Of a stretch of DNA of 5,328 nucleotides, positions 1 to 5,297 are shown in pieces. The stretch comes from Bacteroidales bacterium UBA3724 (GTDB taxonomy: Bacteria > Bacteroidota > Bacteroidia > Bacteroidales > P3), in assembly GCA_002371315.1 (NCBI GenBank), contig DFHL01000053.1, positions 1 through 5,328 on the forward strand, read 5' to 3'. The notes beneath the pieces are model-generated. The model had not been told where the DNA came from, ran no database searches, and was given only the letters and a program-made list of their open reading frames with translations. How positions within the stretch are numbered: position 1 is the first letter of the stretch; each line of letters opens with the position of its first letter. The position numbers and the translations under genes were made by a program.

Positions 1-1046
1 CCCAGCTTCGGAGCCAGATAGTTCTTGGCGACGGCGCCGAACATACCCTGGGGCGACTTGGCTGTCGAAGGATATTCGAGCAGGTCGGGGAAATTCTTCT
101 CGTAGAAGGTGACCCAAGCGGGGCAGCAGGAGGTGAACATAGGCAGTTTGACCTCTTCGCCGGCGAGGGCTTTCTTCAGGCGGCCGAGGAGCTCGGTGCC
201 TTCCTCCATAATGGTGAGGTCGGCGCTCCAGTCGGTGTCGTAAACCTGGTCGAAACCAAGACGACGGAGAGCGGCAGCCATCTTGCCGGTGACGATTTCG
301 CCGGGTTTCATACCGAACTCTTCGCCGAGGGCAACGCGGACGGCGGGAGCGGTCTGGACAACGACCTTCTTGGTCGGGTCGGCGATAGCTTCCATAACTT
401 TAGAAATGTCGTCAACAAGGGTGAGGGCTCCGACGGGGCACACCTGGACGCACTGGCCGCAGTTGACGCAGCTGCTGTCGCCAAGGTTCTGCTCGAAAGC
501 GGGAGCAACAACGGCCTGGAAGCCACGGTTGACACCGCTCAGGGCACCGACGGTCATAAACTTGTTGCACATCGTCTCGCAACGGCGGCACATAACGCAC
601 TTGTCCATATCGCGATAGACGCTGAGTGTCGAGTCTTTGCGGTAGGTCGAGGTTTCGCCCTTGAAGGGGATTTCCTTGATGCCAAGGCGTTTGGTGAGGC
701 TCTGCAGCTCGCAGTCGCCGTTCTTCTCGCACTGCAGGCAGTCGTTTGGGTGGTCGCTGAGGATCAGCTCGACGACGGTCTTGCGGGCGTTGATGACGCG
801 TGCGCTGTGGGTCAGGACTTCCATACCCTCCATCACGTCGGTGGCGCAAGCGGGAGCCAGGTTGCGGCGGCCTTTCACTTCGACCACGCAGACGCGGCAT
901 CCGCCGGGTTTGTTTTCAAAATTCATTCCGTCCAGCTCGAAGTGGCAGAGGGTCGGAATATCGATACCGTTCATACGGGCAGCCTTGAGGATAGTGGTGC
1001 CTTCGGGAACTTGAATCGCTTTGTTATCTATTGTGAGATTAATCAT
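1..1046 (-). CDS. hydA: [FeFe] hydrogenase catalytic subunit HydA, 3' end cut by window edge
   Basis: This is the catalytic subunit of a cytoplasmic multimeric [FeFe] hydrogenase, which makes or uses H2. About 349 N-terminal residues are visible. In order they show a NuoG-like [2Fe-2S] domain (C34, C50, C53, C67), a His-Cys3 [4Fe-4S] site (H99, C103, C106, C112; motif HPNDCLQC) and a two-cluster ferredoxin domain (C150/C153/C156/C160 and C193/C196/C199/C203). The H-cluster domain then begins, with TSCCPAW at 305-311. By comparison with the clostridial enzyme CpI, C308 should ligate the H-cluster and C307 should serve the proton path. This motif separates it from complex I NuoG. The remaining H-cluster motifs (MPCxxK and ExMxCxxGC) would lie beyond the left edge; the family is usually near 580 residues. 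The start at 1046 gives the expected N-terminus (MINLTIDN) and has only an A-rich leader, without a clear Shine-Dalgarno. It lies 95 bp after hydB and is probably the last of the visible operon genes. The boundary on the left is artificial, not a real truncation. Confidence 0.95.
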   Translation of the reverse strand, partial: MINLTIDNKAIQVPEGTTILKAARMNGIDIPTLCHFELDGMNFENKPGGCRVCVVEVKGRRNLAPACATDVMEGMEVLTHSARVINARKTVVELILSDHPNDCLQCEKNGDCELQSLTKRLGIKEIPFKGETSTYRKDSTLSVYRDMDKCVMCRRCETMCNKFMTVGALSGVNRGFQAVVAPAFEQNLGDSSCVNCGQCVQVCPVGALTLVDDISKVMEAIADPTKKVVVQTAPAVRVALGEEFGMKPGEIVTGKMAAALRRLGFDQVYDTDWSADLTIMEEGTELLGRLKKALAGEEVKLPMFTSCCPAWVTFYEKNFPDLLEYPSTAKSPQGMFGAVAKNYLAPKL

Positions 1047-1066
1047 TGTTTCTTCTTTATTTGTAA

Positions 1067-1093
1067 TTTGTGAATTGTGGTTTGTGAATTGTG
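1067..1093. repeat. Direct repeat TTTGTGAATTGTG x2 in the hydB-hydA spacer
   Basis: The 13-bp sequence TTTGTGAATTGTG occurs at 1067-1079 and again at 1081-1093, a period of 14 bp. It lies in the AT-rich 95-bp spacer (1047-1141) between hydB and hydA. A third, looser echo (ATTCAC at 1114-1119) is inverted relative to the GTGAAT in the second copy. In the transcribed direction it reads as repeated CACAATTCACAAA. It may be a low-complexity intergenic repeat of the genome; no promoter of the TTTG/TAnnTTTG form was seen here, so hydA is probably co-transcribed with hydB. Confidence 0.7.
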
Positions 1094-1141
1094 ATTATGG
1101 AGTTCGTGTCACTATTCACGCTGCACTTTCCACTCTAATAA

Positions 1142-2956
1142 TTAATGAATAGAGATGGCACCGAATTTACAGTTGTTGATGCAAGCACCGCACTTGATGC
1201 ACTTGGTGCTGTCGATGACCATCGAAGCCAGTTTGTGTCCGGGAGCGGTGTAGTCCGTGCGGCTGATAGCCTCGACGGGGCAGCCCTTGGCGCACTTGCC
1301 GCAGCCGATGCACTTCTCGCGGTCGATGACATAGCTCATAAGTTTCTTGCAGACACCTGCACGGCACTTCTTGTCGACGACGTGCTCCACGTACTCGTCC
1401 CAGAAGTTGTCGAGGGTCGACAGGACGGGGTTCGGCGAGGTCTGGCCAAGGCCGCAAAGAGCGGTATCCTTGATGACGGCGGCCAGGTTGCGGAGTTCGG
1501 TAAGGTCTTCCATCGTACCGCGACCGTCGGTGATCTTCTCGAGGATTTCGCACAGACGCTTGTTGCCGATACGGCAGGGCGAGCATTTGCCGCAGCTCTC
1601 CTCGCAGGTGAATTCGAGGTAGAACTTGGCGATGGCAGGCATACAGCTGGTCTCGTCCATAACGACCATACCGCCCGAGCCCATCATCGAGCCGGCAGCC
1701 ACGAGGCTGTCGTAGTCGATAGCGGTGTCGAGGTGCTTAGCGGTGAGGCAGCCGCCCGAAGGACCGCCGGTCTGGACAGCCTTGAACTGGCGTCCGTTCT
1801 TGATGCCACCGCCGATTTCGTAGATAATCTCACGCAGCGTGATGCCCATCGGGACTTCGATAAGGCCCACGTTGTTGATCTGGCCTGCCAAAGCGAACAC
1901 CTTGGTACCCTTCGATTTCTCGGTACCGATGCTGCTGAACCAGGCAGCGCCCTTGGTGATGATGATAGGAACGTTGGCAAAAGTCTCGACGTTGTTGACG
2001 TTCGAGGGCTTGCCCATATAGCCGCTGACAGCGGGGAACGGGGGTTTCAGCGTCGGCTCGCCGCGCTGGCCTTCCATCGAGTGGATCAGAGCAGTCTCTT
2101 CACCGCAGACGAAAGCACCGGCACCGTAGCGCAGCTCGATGTCGAAATTGAAGCCCGTGCCAAGGATGTCGTCGCCGAGGAGGCCGTATTCGCGGGCTTG
2201 GGTGATGGCGATTTTCAGACGCTCGATGGCGAGGGGATATTCAGCGCGGATGTAGACCAGACCCTTGCTGGCACCGATGGCGTAGCCGCAGATGGCCATA
2301 GCCTCGACGATGCTGTTGGGGTCGCCCTCAAGGATGGAACGGTCCATAAAGGCACCGGGGTCACCCTCGTCGGCGTTGCAGATGACATACTTCTGGTCGG
2401 CTTTGTTCTTGGCGCAGAGCTCCCACTTCAGACCCGTGGGGAAACCGGCACCACCGCGGCCGCGCAGGCCGGAGGCCTTCATTTCGGCGATAACCTGCTC
2501 GGGGGTCATCTCGGTGAGGCACTTGGCCAGACCTTCGTAACCGCCGCGCGAGATGCTCTCCTCGATGTTCTCGGGATCAACGAAACCGCAGTTGCGCAGA
2601 GCGATACGGATCTGCTTGCGGTAGAAGTCCATATGCTTCGAGTCGCTGACGTGCTCCTTGTTCTCGGGGTTGGTGTAGAGCAGGTCGGGCACCTTACGAC
2701 CCTTGATGATATGCTCGTTGACGATGCGCTCGGCATCCTCAGGTTTCACCTGCGTGTAGAAGGTGTTGTCGGGCATAATCTTGACGATGGGGCCGCGCTC
2801 GCAGAATCCGAAGCAGCCGGTCTTGATGACCTGCACGTCGTCGCTGAGACCCTTCTCGGCAAGGATATTCTTGAAGTTTTCGATAATCTGGAGGCTGTTG
2901 GAGCTTTTGCATCCGGTACCGCCGCAGATTAGGATATGCATTTTGTATTTTGCCAT
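1142..2956 (-). CDS. hydB: NADH-linked [FeFe] hydrogenase flavin subunit HydB (NuoF-like)
   Basis: This is the 604-aa flavin subunit of a HydABC-type hydrogenase. It binds FMN and NADH and exchanges electrons with ferredoxin and HydA. Domains in order: an N-terminal thioredoxin-fold [2Fe-2S] domain (C11, C16, C48, C52); the NuoF core with the FMN/NADH signatures GRGGAGFPTG (166-175), NADEGDPG (194-201) and YGAGAFVCGEETAL (277-290); an SLBB-like section around 350-400; the NuoF-type [4Fe-4S] site C455/C458/C461 plus C501; and a C-terminal ferredoxin with two [4Fe-4S] motifs (C549/C552/C555/C559 and C586/C589/C592/C596). The N- and C-terminal additions distinguish HydB/HndC from plain complex I NuoF, and the length is as expected. 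CRAGVC (531-536), with H525 nearby, matches the hinge that precedes the C-terminal ferredoxin in this family; from memory, structures of bifurcating homologues place a zinc there. The start at 2956 (MAKYKMHILICGG) fits the family. No Shine-Dalgarno precedes it. Bifurcating activity is inferred from family, not shown. Confidence 0.96.
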   Translation of the reverse strand: MAKYKMHILICGGTGCKSSNSLQIIENFKNILAEKGLSDDVQVIKTGCFGFCERGPIVKIMPDNTFYTQVKPEDAERIVNEHIIKGRKVPDLLYTNPENKEHVSDSKHMDFYRKQIRIALRNCGFVDPENIEESISRGGYEGLAKCLTEMTPEQVIAEMKASGLRGRGGAGFPTGLKWELCAKNKADQKYVICNADEGDPGAFMDRSILEGDPNSIVEAMAICGYAIGASKGLVYIRAEYPLAIERLKIAITQAREYGLLGDDILGTGFNFDIELRYGAGAFVCGEETALIHSMEGQRGEPTLKPPFPAVSGYMGKPSNVNNVETFANVPIIITKGAAWFSSIGTEKSKGTKVFALAGQINNVGLIEVPMGITLREIIYEIGGGIKNGRQFKAVQTGGPSGGCLTAKHLDTAIDYDSLVAAGSMMGSGGMVVMDETSCMPAIAKFYLEFTCEESCGKCSPCRIGNKRLCEILEKITDGRGTMEDLTELRNLAAVIKDTALCGLGQTSPNPVLSTLDNFWDEYVEHVVDKKCRAGVCKKLMSYVIDREKCIGCGKCAKGCPVEAISRTDYTAPGHKLASMVIDSTKCIKCGACINNCKFGAISIH

Positions 2957-3059
2957 ATTATTCTTTTTTGGGGTTTAAAGGTTTAAAAGTTTAAAAGCCA
3001 AAAGGTTTCGAGGGCTTCAGAAACCCTTTAAACTCTTAAGCCCTGCAACTTTTAAACGT
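2957..3059. repeat. TTTAAA-rich repeat and inverted-repeat spacer between the small [2Fe-2S] gene and hydB
   Basis: This 103-bp spacer is built from repeated GTTTAAA(A)G units. GTTTAAAGG (2973-2981) is matched in reverse by CCTTTAAAC (3025-3033), and GTTTAAAAGTT (2981-2991) by AACTTTTAAAC (3047-3057). A central hairpin, GGTTTC (3004-3009) with GAAACC (3020-3025), sits between them. As it lies inside the probable operon, the RNA could fold into nested stems between the two genes. There is no T-run after the stems, so a full terminator is not supported. The unit resembles TTTAAAC-type low-complexity repeats that I associate with Bacteroidales intergenic DNA; that is from memory. Confidence 0.7.
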
Positions 3060-3455
3060 TTATTTATCGATTGTTTCGTAATTGACGGGGATGATGCCCT
3101 CGACCAGTTCGCCCTGCTGGACGTATTTGGTCAGGATTTCATCGGCACGGTTGTTGTCGACGTGGCCGAAGACGATGGGGTCCTTGCCAGGCACGCGCAC
3201 CTCGAGGGTGGGCTCGGCGTGGCAGTAGCCCATACATCCCGTCTGGGTGAACACAGCGGGGATGCCCAGCTCGTCAGCCTTCTGCATCATATGTTCCATT
3301 ACTTGCTTGGCACCAGCTGCAATACCGCAGGTGGCCATAGCGACTTTGATTTGCACAAGCGACTCGGGATGCTCGGCTTTTTCGCGCACATCCAGATTCG
3401 ACTGAAGCTTTTCTCTCATAGCCTTGAGGTCGGCCAGCGATTTAACTTTTGTCAT
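3060..3455 (-). CDS. Small thioredoxin-fold [2Fe-2S] protein of the hydrogenase operon (NuoE/HydD-like)
   Basis: This 131-aa soluble protein has a thioredoxin-like [2Fe-2S] ferredoxin fold related to the C-terminal half of NuoE/HydC and to the N-terminus of HydB. After a charged helical N-terminus (about 1-35) comes VAMATCGIAAGAK (38-50) and then TGCMGYC (72-78). Only three cysteines exist in the protein: C43, C74 and C78. The usual C-x4-C of the first pair is broken because position 48 is glycine. I recall this TCGIAAGA form from other small proteins beside hydrogenase hydB genes, such as HydD of acetogens, so it is probably a real subfamily and not damage. It lacks the helical N-terminal domain of true HydC (about 160 aa), so I do not call it hydC. 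It is the first gene after the promoter at 3548-3578, and hydB follows after 103 bp. It may be an electron-transfer or assembly partner of the hydrogenase; its exact role is unknown. Confidence 0.88.
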   Translation of the reverse strand: MTKVKSLADLKAMREKLQSNLDVREKAEHPESLVQIKVAMATCGIAAGAKQVMEHMMQKADELGIPAVFTQTGCMGYCHAEPTLEVRVPGKDPIVFGHVDNNRADEILTKYVQQGELVEGIIPVNYETIDK

Positions 3456-3463
3456 TGTGTAAA

Positions 3464-3469
3464 CTCCTT
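3464..3469 (-). promoter_or_regulatory. Shine-Dalgarno AAGGAG for the small [2Fe-2S] gene
   Basis: On the minus strand AAGGAG lies eight bases before the ATG at 3455. It supports that start codon. It is notable because the other complete genes here (CoA-transferase and hydB) have A- or AC-rich leaders with no such sequence, which is usual in Bacteroidota. Confidence 0.75.
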
Positions 3470-3547
3470 TTAATTAGTTTGTGGATTAATATTTATTTAC
3501 TTGTTATATAATACATTACACAGAAATGCACATAACATTTCACCGTG

Positions 3548-3578
3548 CAAAGATACGCATTTTTAGTATATAGACAAG
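3548..3578 (-). promoter_or_regulatory. Bacteroidota-type promoter for the hydrogenase operon
   Basis: Read on the minus strand, the -7 box TATCTTTG (3555 to 3548) matches TAnnTTTG exactly. The -33 box is CTTG (3578 to 3575), one base off TTTG, and the spacer is exactly 19 bp. Transcription would start near 3541, giving a leader of about 85 nt that is AT-rich up to the Shine-Dalgarno. This makes the hydrogenase genes a unit separable from the CoA-transferase upstream. Confidence 0.8.
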
Positions 3579-3609
3579 TATTTTGTAAATATTTTTCTTC
3601 ACAATCTGA

Positions 3610-3649
3610 CCGGCACCCGCCGGCCACCGCGCGTAAAAGGGCTGCGCGG
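3610..3649. repeat. Two short GC-rich inverted repeats upstream of the hydrogenase promoter
   Basis: CCGGC (3610-3614) pairs with GCCGG (3619-3623) across a 4-base loop, and CCGCGC (3627-3632) pairs with GCGCGG (3644-3649) across 11 bases. Both lie between the hydrogenase promoter and the larger inverted repeat at 3656-3704. Their function is not clear; they may add to a termination zone behind the CoA-transferase. Confidence 0.55.
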
Positions 3650-3655
3650 ACGAAA

Positions 3656-3704
3656 GACGACAGTGTGCAACGCGCTGCAAATGCGCTTGTTGCACACTGT
3701 CGTC
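3656..3704. repeat. Perfect 16-bp inverted repeat downstream of the CoA-transferase
   Basis: GACGACAGTGTGCAAC (3656-3671) and its exact reverse complement (3689-3704) flank a 17-base loop. The loop contains a further GCGC/GCGC pair (3672-3675 and 3683-3686). The structure begins 39 bp after the CoA-transferase stop codon. A stem this long could end that transcript, but on the minus strand only TTT follows, without the long T-run of a standard intrinsic terminator. A small GGCC/GGCC stem (3706-3709 and 3715-3718) lies between it and the gene. It could be a terminator lacking a good tail, a mobile or REP-like palindromic element, or a protein-binding site. Confidence 0.75.
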
Positions 3705-3742
3705 CGGCCTTCGCGGCCTGCTGCTTCGGAGCTGGCGTCGCG

Positions 3743-5044
3743 CTACTCGTATTTGCACTTGTAGCGGCGCTCGTATTCCTCTATCAGCATCGGGCGGAAA
3801 TCGGGGTGGGCTATCTTGATGAGGTCCTCGGCGCGATGCTTGAGGGTGCGCCCTTTGAGGCGCGCGATGCCGTATTCGGTGACGAGGTAGTTGATGTCGT
3901 TGCGCGTCGTGCTGACGGCGGCGCCGGGGGTCAGGAAGGGCTTGATGCGCGATATGGTGCCGCCCGCGGCGGTGCTGGGCATAGCGATGATGCTCTTGCC
4001 CTCGCGGGCCATCGAGGCGCCGCGCACAAAGTCGATCTGGCCGCCGATGCCGCTGTATTGGCGCATACCGATGCTCTCGCTGGCCACCTGGCCCATCAGG
4101 TCGACCTCGAGGCACGAGTTGATGGATATCATCCTGTATTGCTGCGCGATGACGATGGGGTCGTTGGTGTAGTCGACGGGATAGAGCTCCACGTCCTCGT
4201 TGCCGTCGATGAAGTCATACAGCTCGCGGCTGCCCATAATGAACGTCGCCACGGCCTTGCCCTTGTGGAGGGTCTTGCGGCTGCCGTTGATGACGCCCTG
4301 CTGCATCAGCTGCATCACGCCGTCGCTGAACATCTCGCTGTGGATGCCCAGGTCGTTCTTGTCGCCCAGCGACTGCAGCACGGCGTTGGGTATGGCGCCG
4401 ATGCCCAGCTGAAGGGTGGCGCCGTCGGTGACCAGCGAGGCGCAGTTGCGCCCTATGGCCATCTCGACCTCCGACGGGGCGTCGCTGTGCAGCTCGGGCA
4501 GGTGGTAGGCGCAGGGTATGATGTGGTCGATTTGCGACACGTGGATCATCGTGTTGCCGTAGGTGAAGGGCATCATCTCGTTGGTCTCGATGATGACGCT
4601 CTTGGCCACGCGGATGGCCGCCAGGGCATAGTCGCAGCTGACGCCCAGCGAGCAGTAGCCGTCGTCGTTGGGCGGCGTGGCCTGGAAGACGGCGACGTCG
4701 CACGGTATCTCGTCGCCTATCATCTCGGGCACGTCGTGGAAGTAGGCCGGGAAGAAGTCGCCCTCAAGGTGGTTGACGGCCTCGCGCGAGTTGCCGCTCA
4801 GGAAGTTGCTCACGTGGCGGAAGTGACCGTAGCAGCGCGGGTGCAGCAGCTCGTTGTCGCCAAGGGTGGTCATATGGAATATCAGCACGTCGTTATAGTC
4901 CTCGCAGTGCTCGGCCATAGCGTGGGGTATGATGCGCGGCACGGCGGCGGCGTGGCCCATCACCACGCAGTTGCCGTCGTGGATGTCTTTGATTGCTTTG
5001 TCTGGTGTAGATACTTTTTTTCGGTAGTCGTCTTTCCAGTTCAT
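3743..5044 (-). CDS. Acetyl-CoA hydrolase/transferase family CoA-transferase (4-hydroxybutyrate or butyryl-CoA:acetate type)
   Basis: This 433-aa cytoplasmic class I CoA-transferase moves CoA between an acyl-CoA and a carboxylate, usually acetate, through a glutamyl-CoA intermediate. The predicted catalytic glutamate is E237 in GIHSEMFSDG (233-242), close to the catalytic Glu of the clostridial 4-hydroxybutyrate enzyme. Other family signatures are MGHA (29-32), the glycine-rich QLGIGAIPNAVL (212-223) and GIGGQIDFVRGA (332-343). Length and motifs fit the 4-hydroxybutyrate/butyryl-CoA:acetate group (about 430-450 aa) better than the longer succinyl-CoA:acetate group (about 500 aa). The exact substrate cannot be read from sequence. 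The frame is open upstream to the right edge, with an ATG at 5296, but I chose the ATG at 5044: MNWKDDYRKK is the usual family N-terminus, and a strong promoter at 5120-5150 lies inside the longer version. No Shine-Dalgarno is present. It may contribute to butyrate- or 4-hydroxybutyrate-linked fermentation alongside the hydrogenase. Confidence 0.92.
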   Translation of the reverse strand: MNWKDDYRKKVSTPDKAIKDIHDGNCVVMGHAAAVPRIIPHAMAEHCEDYNDVLIFHMTTLGDNELLHPRCYGHFRHVSNFLSGNSREAVNHLEGDFFPAYFHDVPEMIGDEIPCDVAVFQATPPNDDGYCSLGVSCDYALAAIRVAKSVIIETNEMMPFTYGNTMIHVSQIDHIIPCAYHLPELHSDAPSEVEMAIGRNCASLVTDGATLQLGIGAIPNAVLQSLGDKNDLGIHSEMFSDGVMQLMQQGVINGSRKTLHKGKAVATFIMGSRELYDFIDGNEDVELYPVDYTNDPIVIAQQYRMISINSCLEVDLMGQVASESIGMRQYSGIGGQIDFVRGASMAREGKSIIAMPSTAAGGTISRIKPFLTPGAAVSTTRNDINYLVTEYGIARLKGRTLKHRAEDLIKIAHPDFRPMLIEEYERRYKCKYE

Positions 5045-5085
5045 TGTGTGTATTGTTTGTTGTAGTTGTGACAGATAATATGGTT

Positions 5086-5107
5086 CTGCGCCCTTCCGGG
5101 GCCGCAG
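5086..5107 (-). other. Hairpin in the 5' leader of the CoA-transferase mRNA
   Basis: On the minus strand CTGC-G-GCCC, CGGAA, GGGC-GCAG can fold into an 8-bp stem with one bulged G and a 5-base loop. It would start within about ten nucleotides of the predicted transcription start and so may stabilise the 5' end. Its 5' arm is also complementary to an upstream arm at 5160-5169. Confidence 0.55.
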
Positions 5108-5119
5108 TGTTTCGGCTTG

Positions 5120-5150
5120 CAAAGATAGGGATTTATTTTCATTTGGCAAA
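5120..5150 (-). promoter_or_regulatory. Bacteroidota-type promoter for the CoA-transferase
   Basis: On the minus strand TTTG (5150 to 5147), a 19-bp spacer and TATCTTTG (5127 to 5120) match the Bacteroidota primary-sigma consensus (TTTG, N19, TAnnTTTG) exactly. The transcription start should lie near 5113, giving a leader of about 70 nt before the ATG at 5044. This match also rules against the longer reading frame that begins upstream of it. Confidence 0.88.
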
Positions 5151-5186
5151 ATAAAAATGTGCGGCCCCGAACCTCGTCGCGGGGCC
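5148..5186 (-). terminator. Probable intrinsic terminator of a gene beyond the right edge
   Basis: Read on the minus strand, GGCCCCG (5186 to 5180) pairs perfectly with CGGGGCC (5169 to 5163) across a 10-base loop. This is followed after GCACA by TTTTTATTTT (about 5157-5148). A GC stem with a T-rich tail is the classical intrinsic terminator form. The tail runs into the -33 box of the CoA-transferase promoter. The gene it would serve is not visible in this window, so the assignment rests on structure alone. Confidence 0.55.
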
Positions 5187-5243
5187 CCTTGCGGCCGACG
5201 GATGGCGGCACCGACGGCGCACGCTGGCGGAACCCCAGATTTT

Positions 5244-5267
5244 GGCCCTTGAAAAGGCCATTGAAAA
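5244..5267. repeat. Tandem 12-bp repeat GGCCCTTGAAAA / GGCCATTGAAAA
   Basis: Two adjacent 12-bp copies differ at one position. They sit in the roughly 140-bp stretch right of the terminator-like hairpin (5187-5328), in which I see no gene. The GGCC cores also let the region form a short stem with TTTTGGCC at 5240-5247. Function unknown. Confidence 0.6.
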
Positions 5268-5297
5268 CCAGACGTTTGTGATGCCTTCTCCGTCATT

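Noticed and set aside
1067..1119. Rex (NADH/NAD+ sensing) binding site
   Set aside because: TTGTGAA half-sites are present, but as direct repeats. The inverted TTCACAA at the right distance is missing, and the site lies inside the operon and not at its promoter.
1145..2932. Long plus-strand open reading frame (595 codons) opposite hydB
   Set aside because: The minus strand encodes an unmistakable HydB with all cluster motifs. The antisense frame gives a low-complexity Ala/Asp/Val/Leu-rich product with no motif and arises from GC-rich codon structure.
1..3455. Complex I (nuoE/nuoF/nuoG) genes
   Set aside because: HydA carries the H-cluster motif TSCCPAW, and HydB has the extra N-terminal [2Fe-2S] and C-terminal two-cluster ferredoxin domains of hydrogenase flavin subunits. 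No other nuo genes are present.
3656..3704. Canonical Rho-independent terminator
   Set aside because: The stem is excellent, but only TTT follows on the minus strand and no T-run follows on the plus strand. I therefore kept it as an inverted repeat with a possible terminator role.
3545..5065. Long plus-strand open reading frame (506 codons) opposite the CoA-transferase
   Set aside because: Its product is repetitive Ala/Val/His/Asp-rich sequence without family features, and it spans the intergenic inverted repeats and the hydrogenase promoter. The minus strand carries the real gene.
5045..5296. 84-residue N-terminal extension of the CoA-transferase starting at the ATG at 5296
   Set aside because: A consensus promoter (5120-5150) and a terminator-like hairpin lie inside it, the translation has no family similarity that I can recognise, and the family N-terminus begins at the ATG at 5044.
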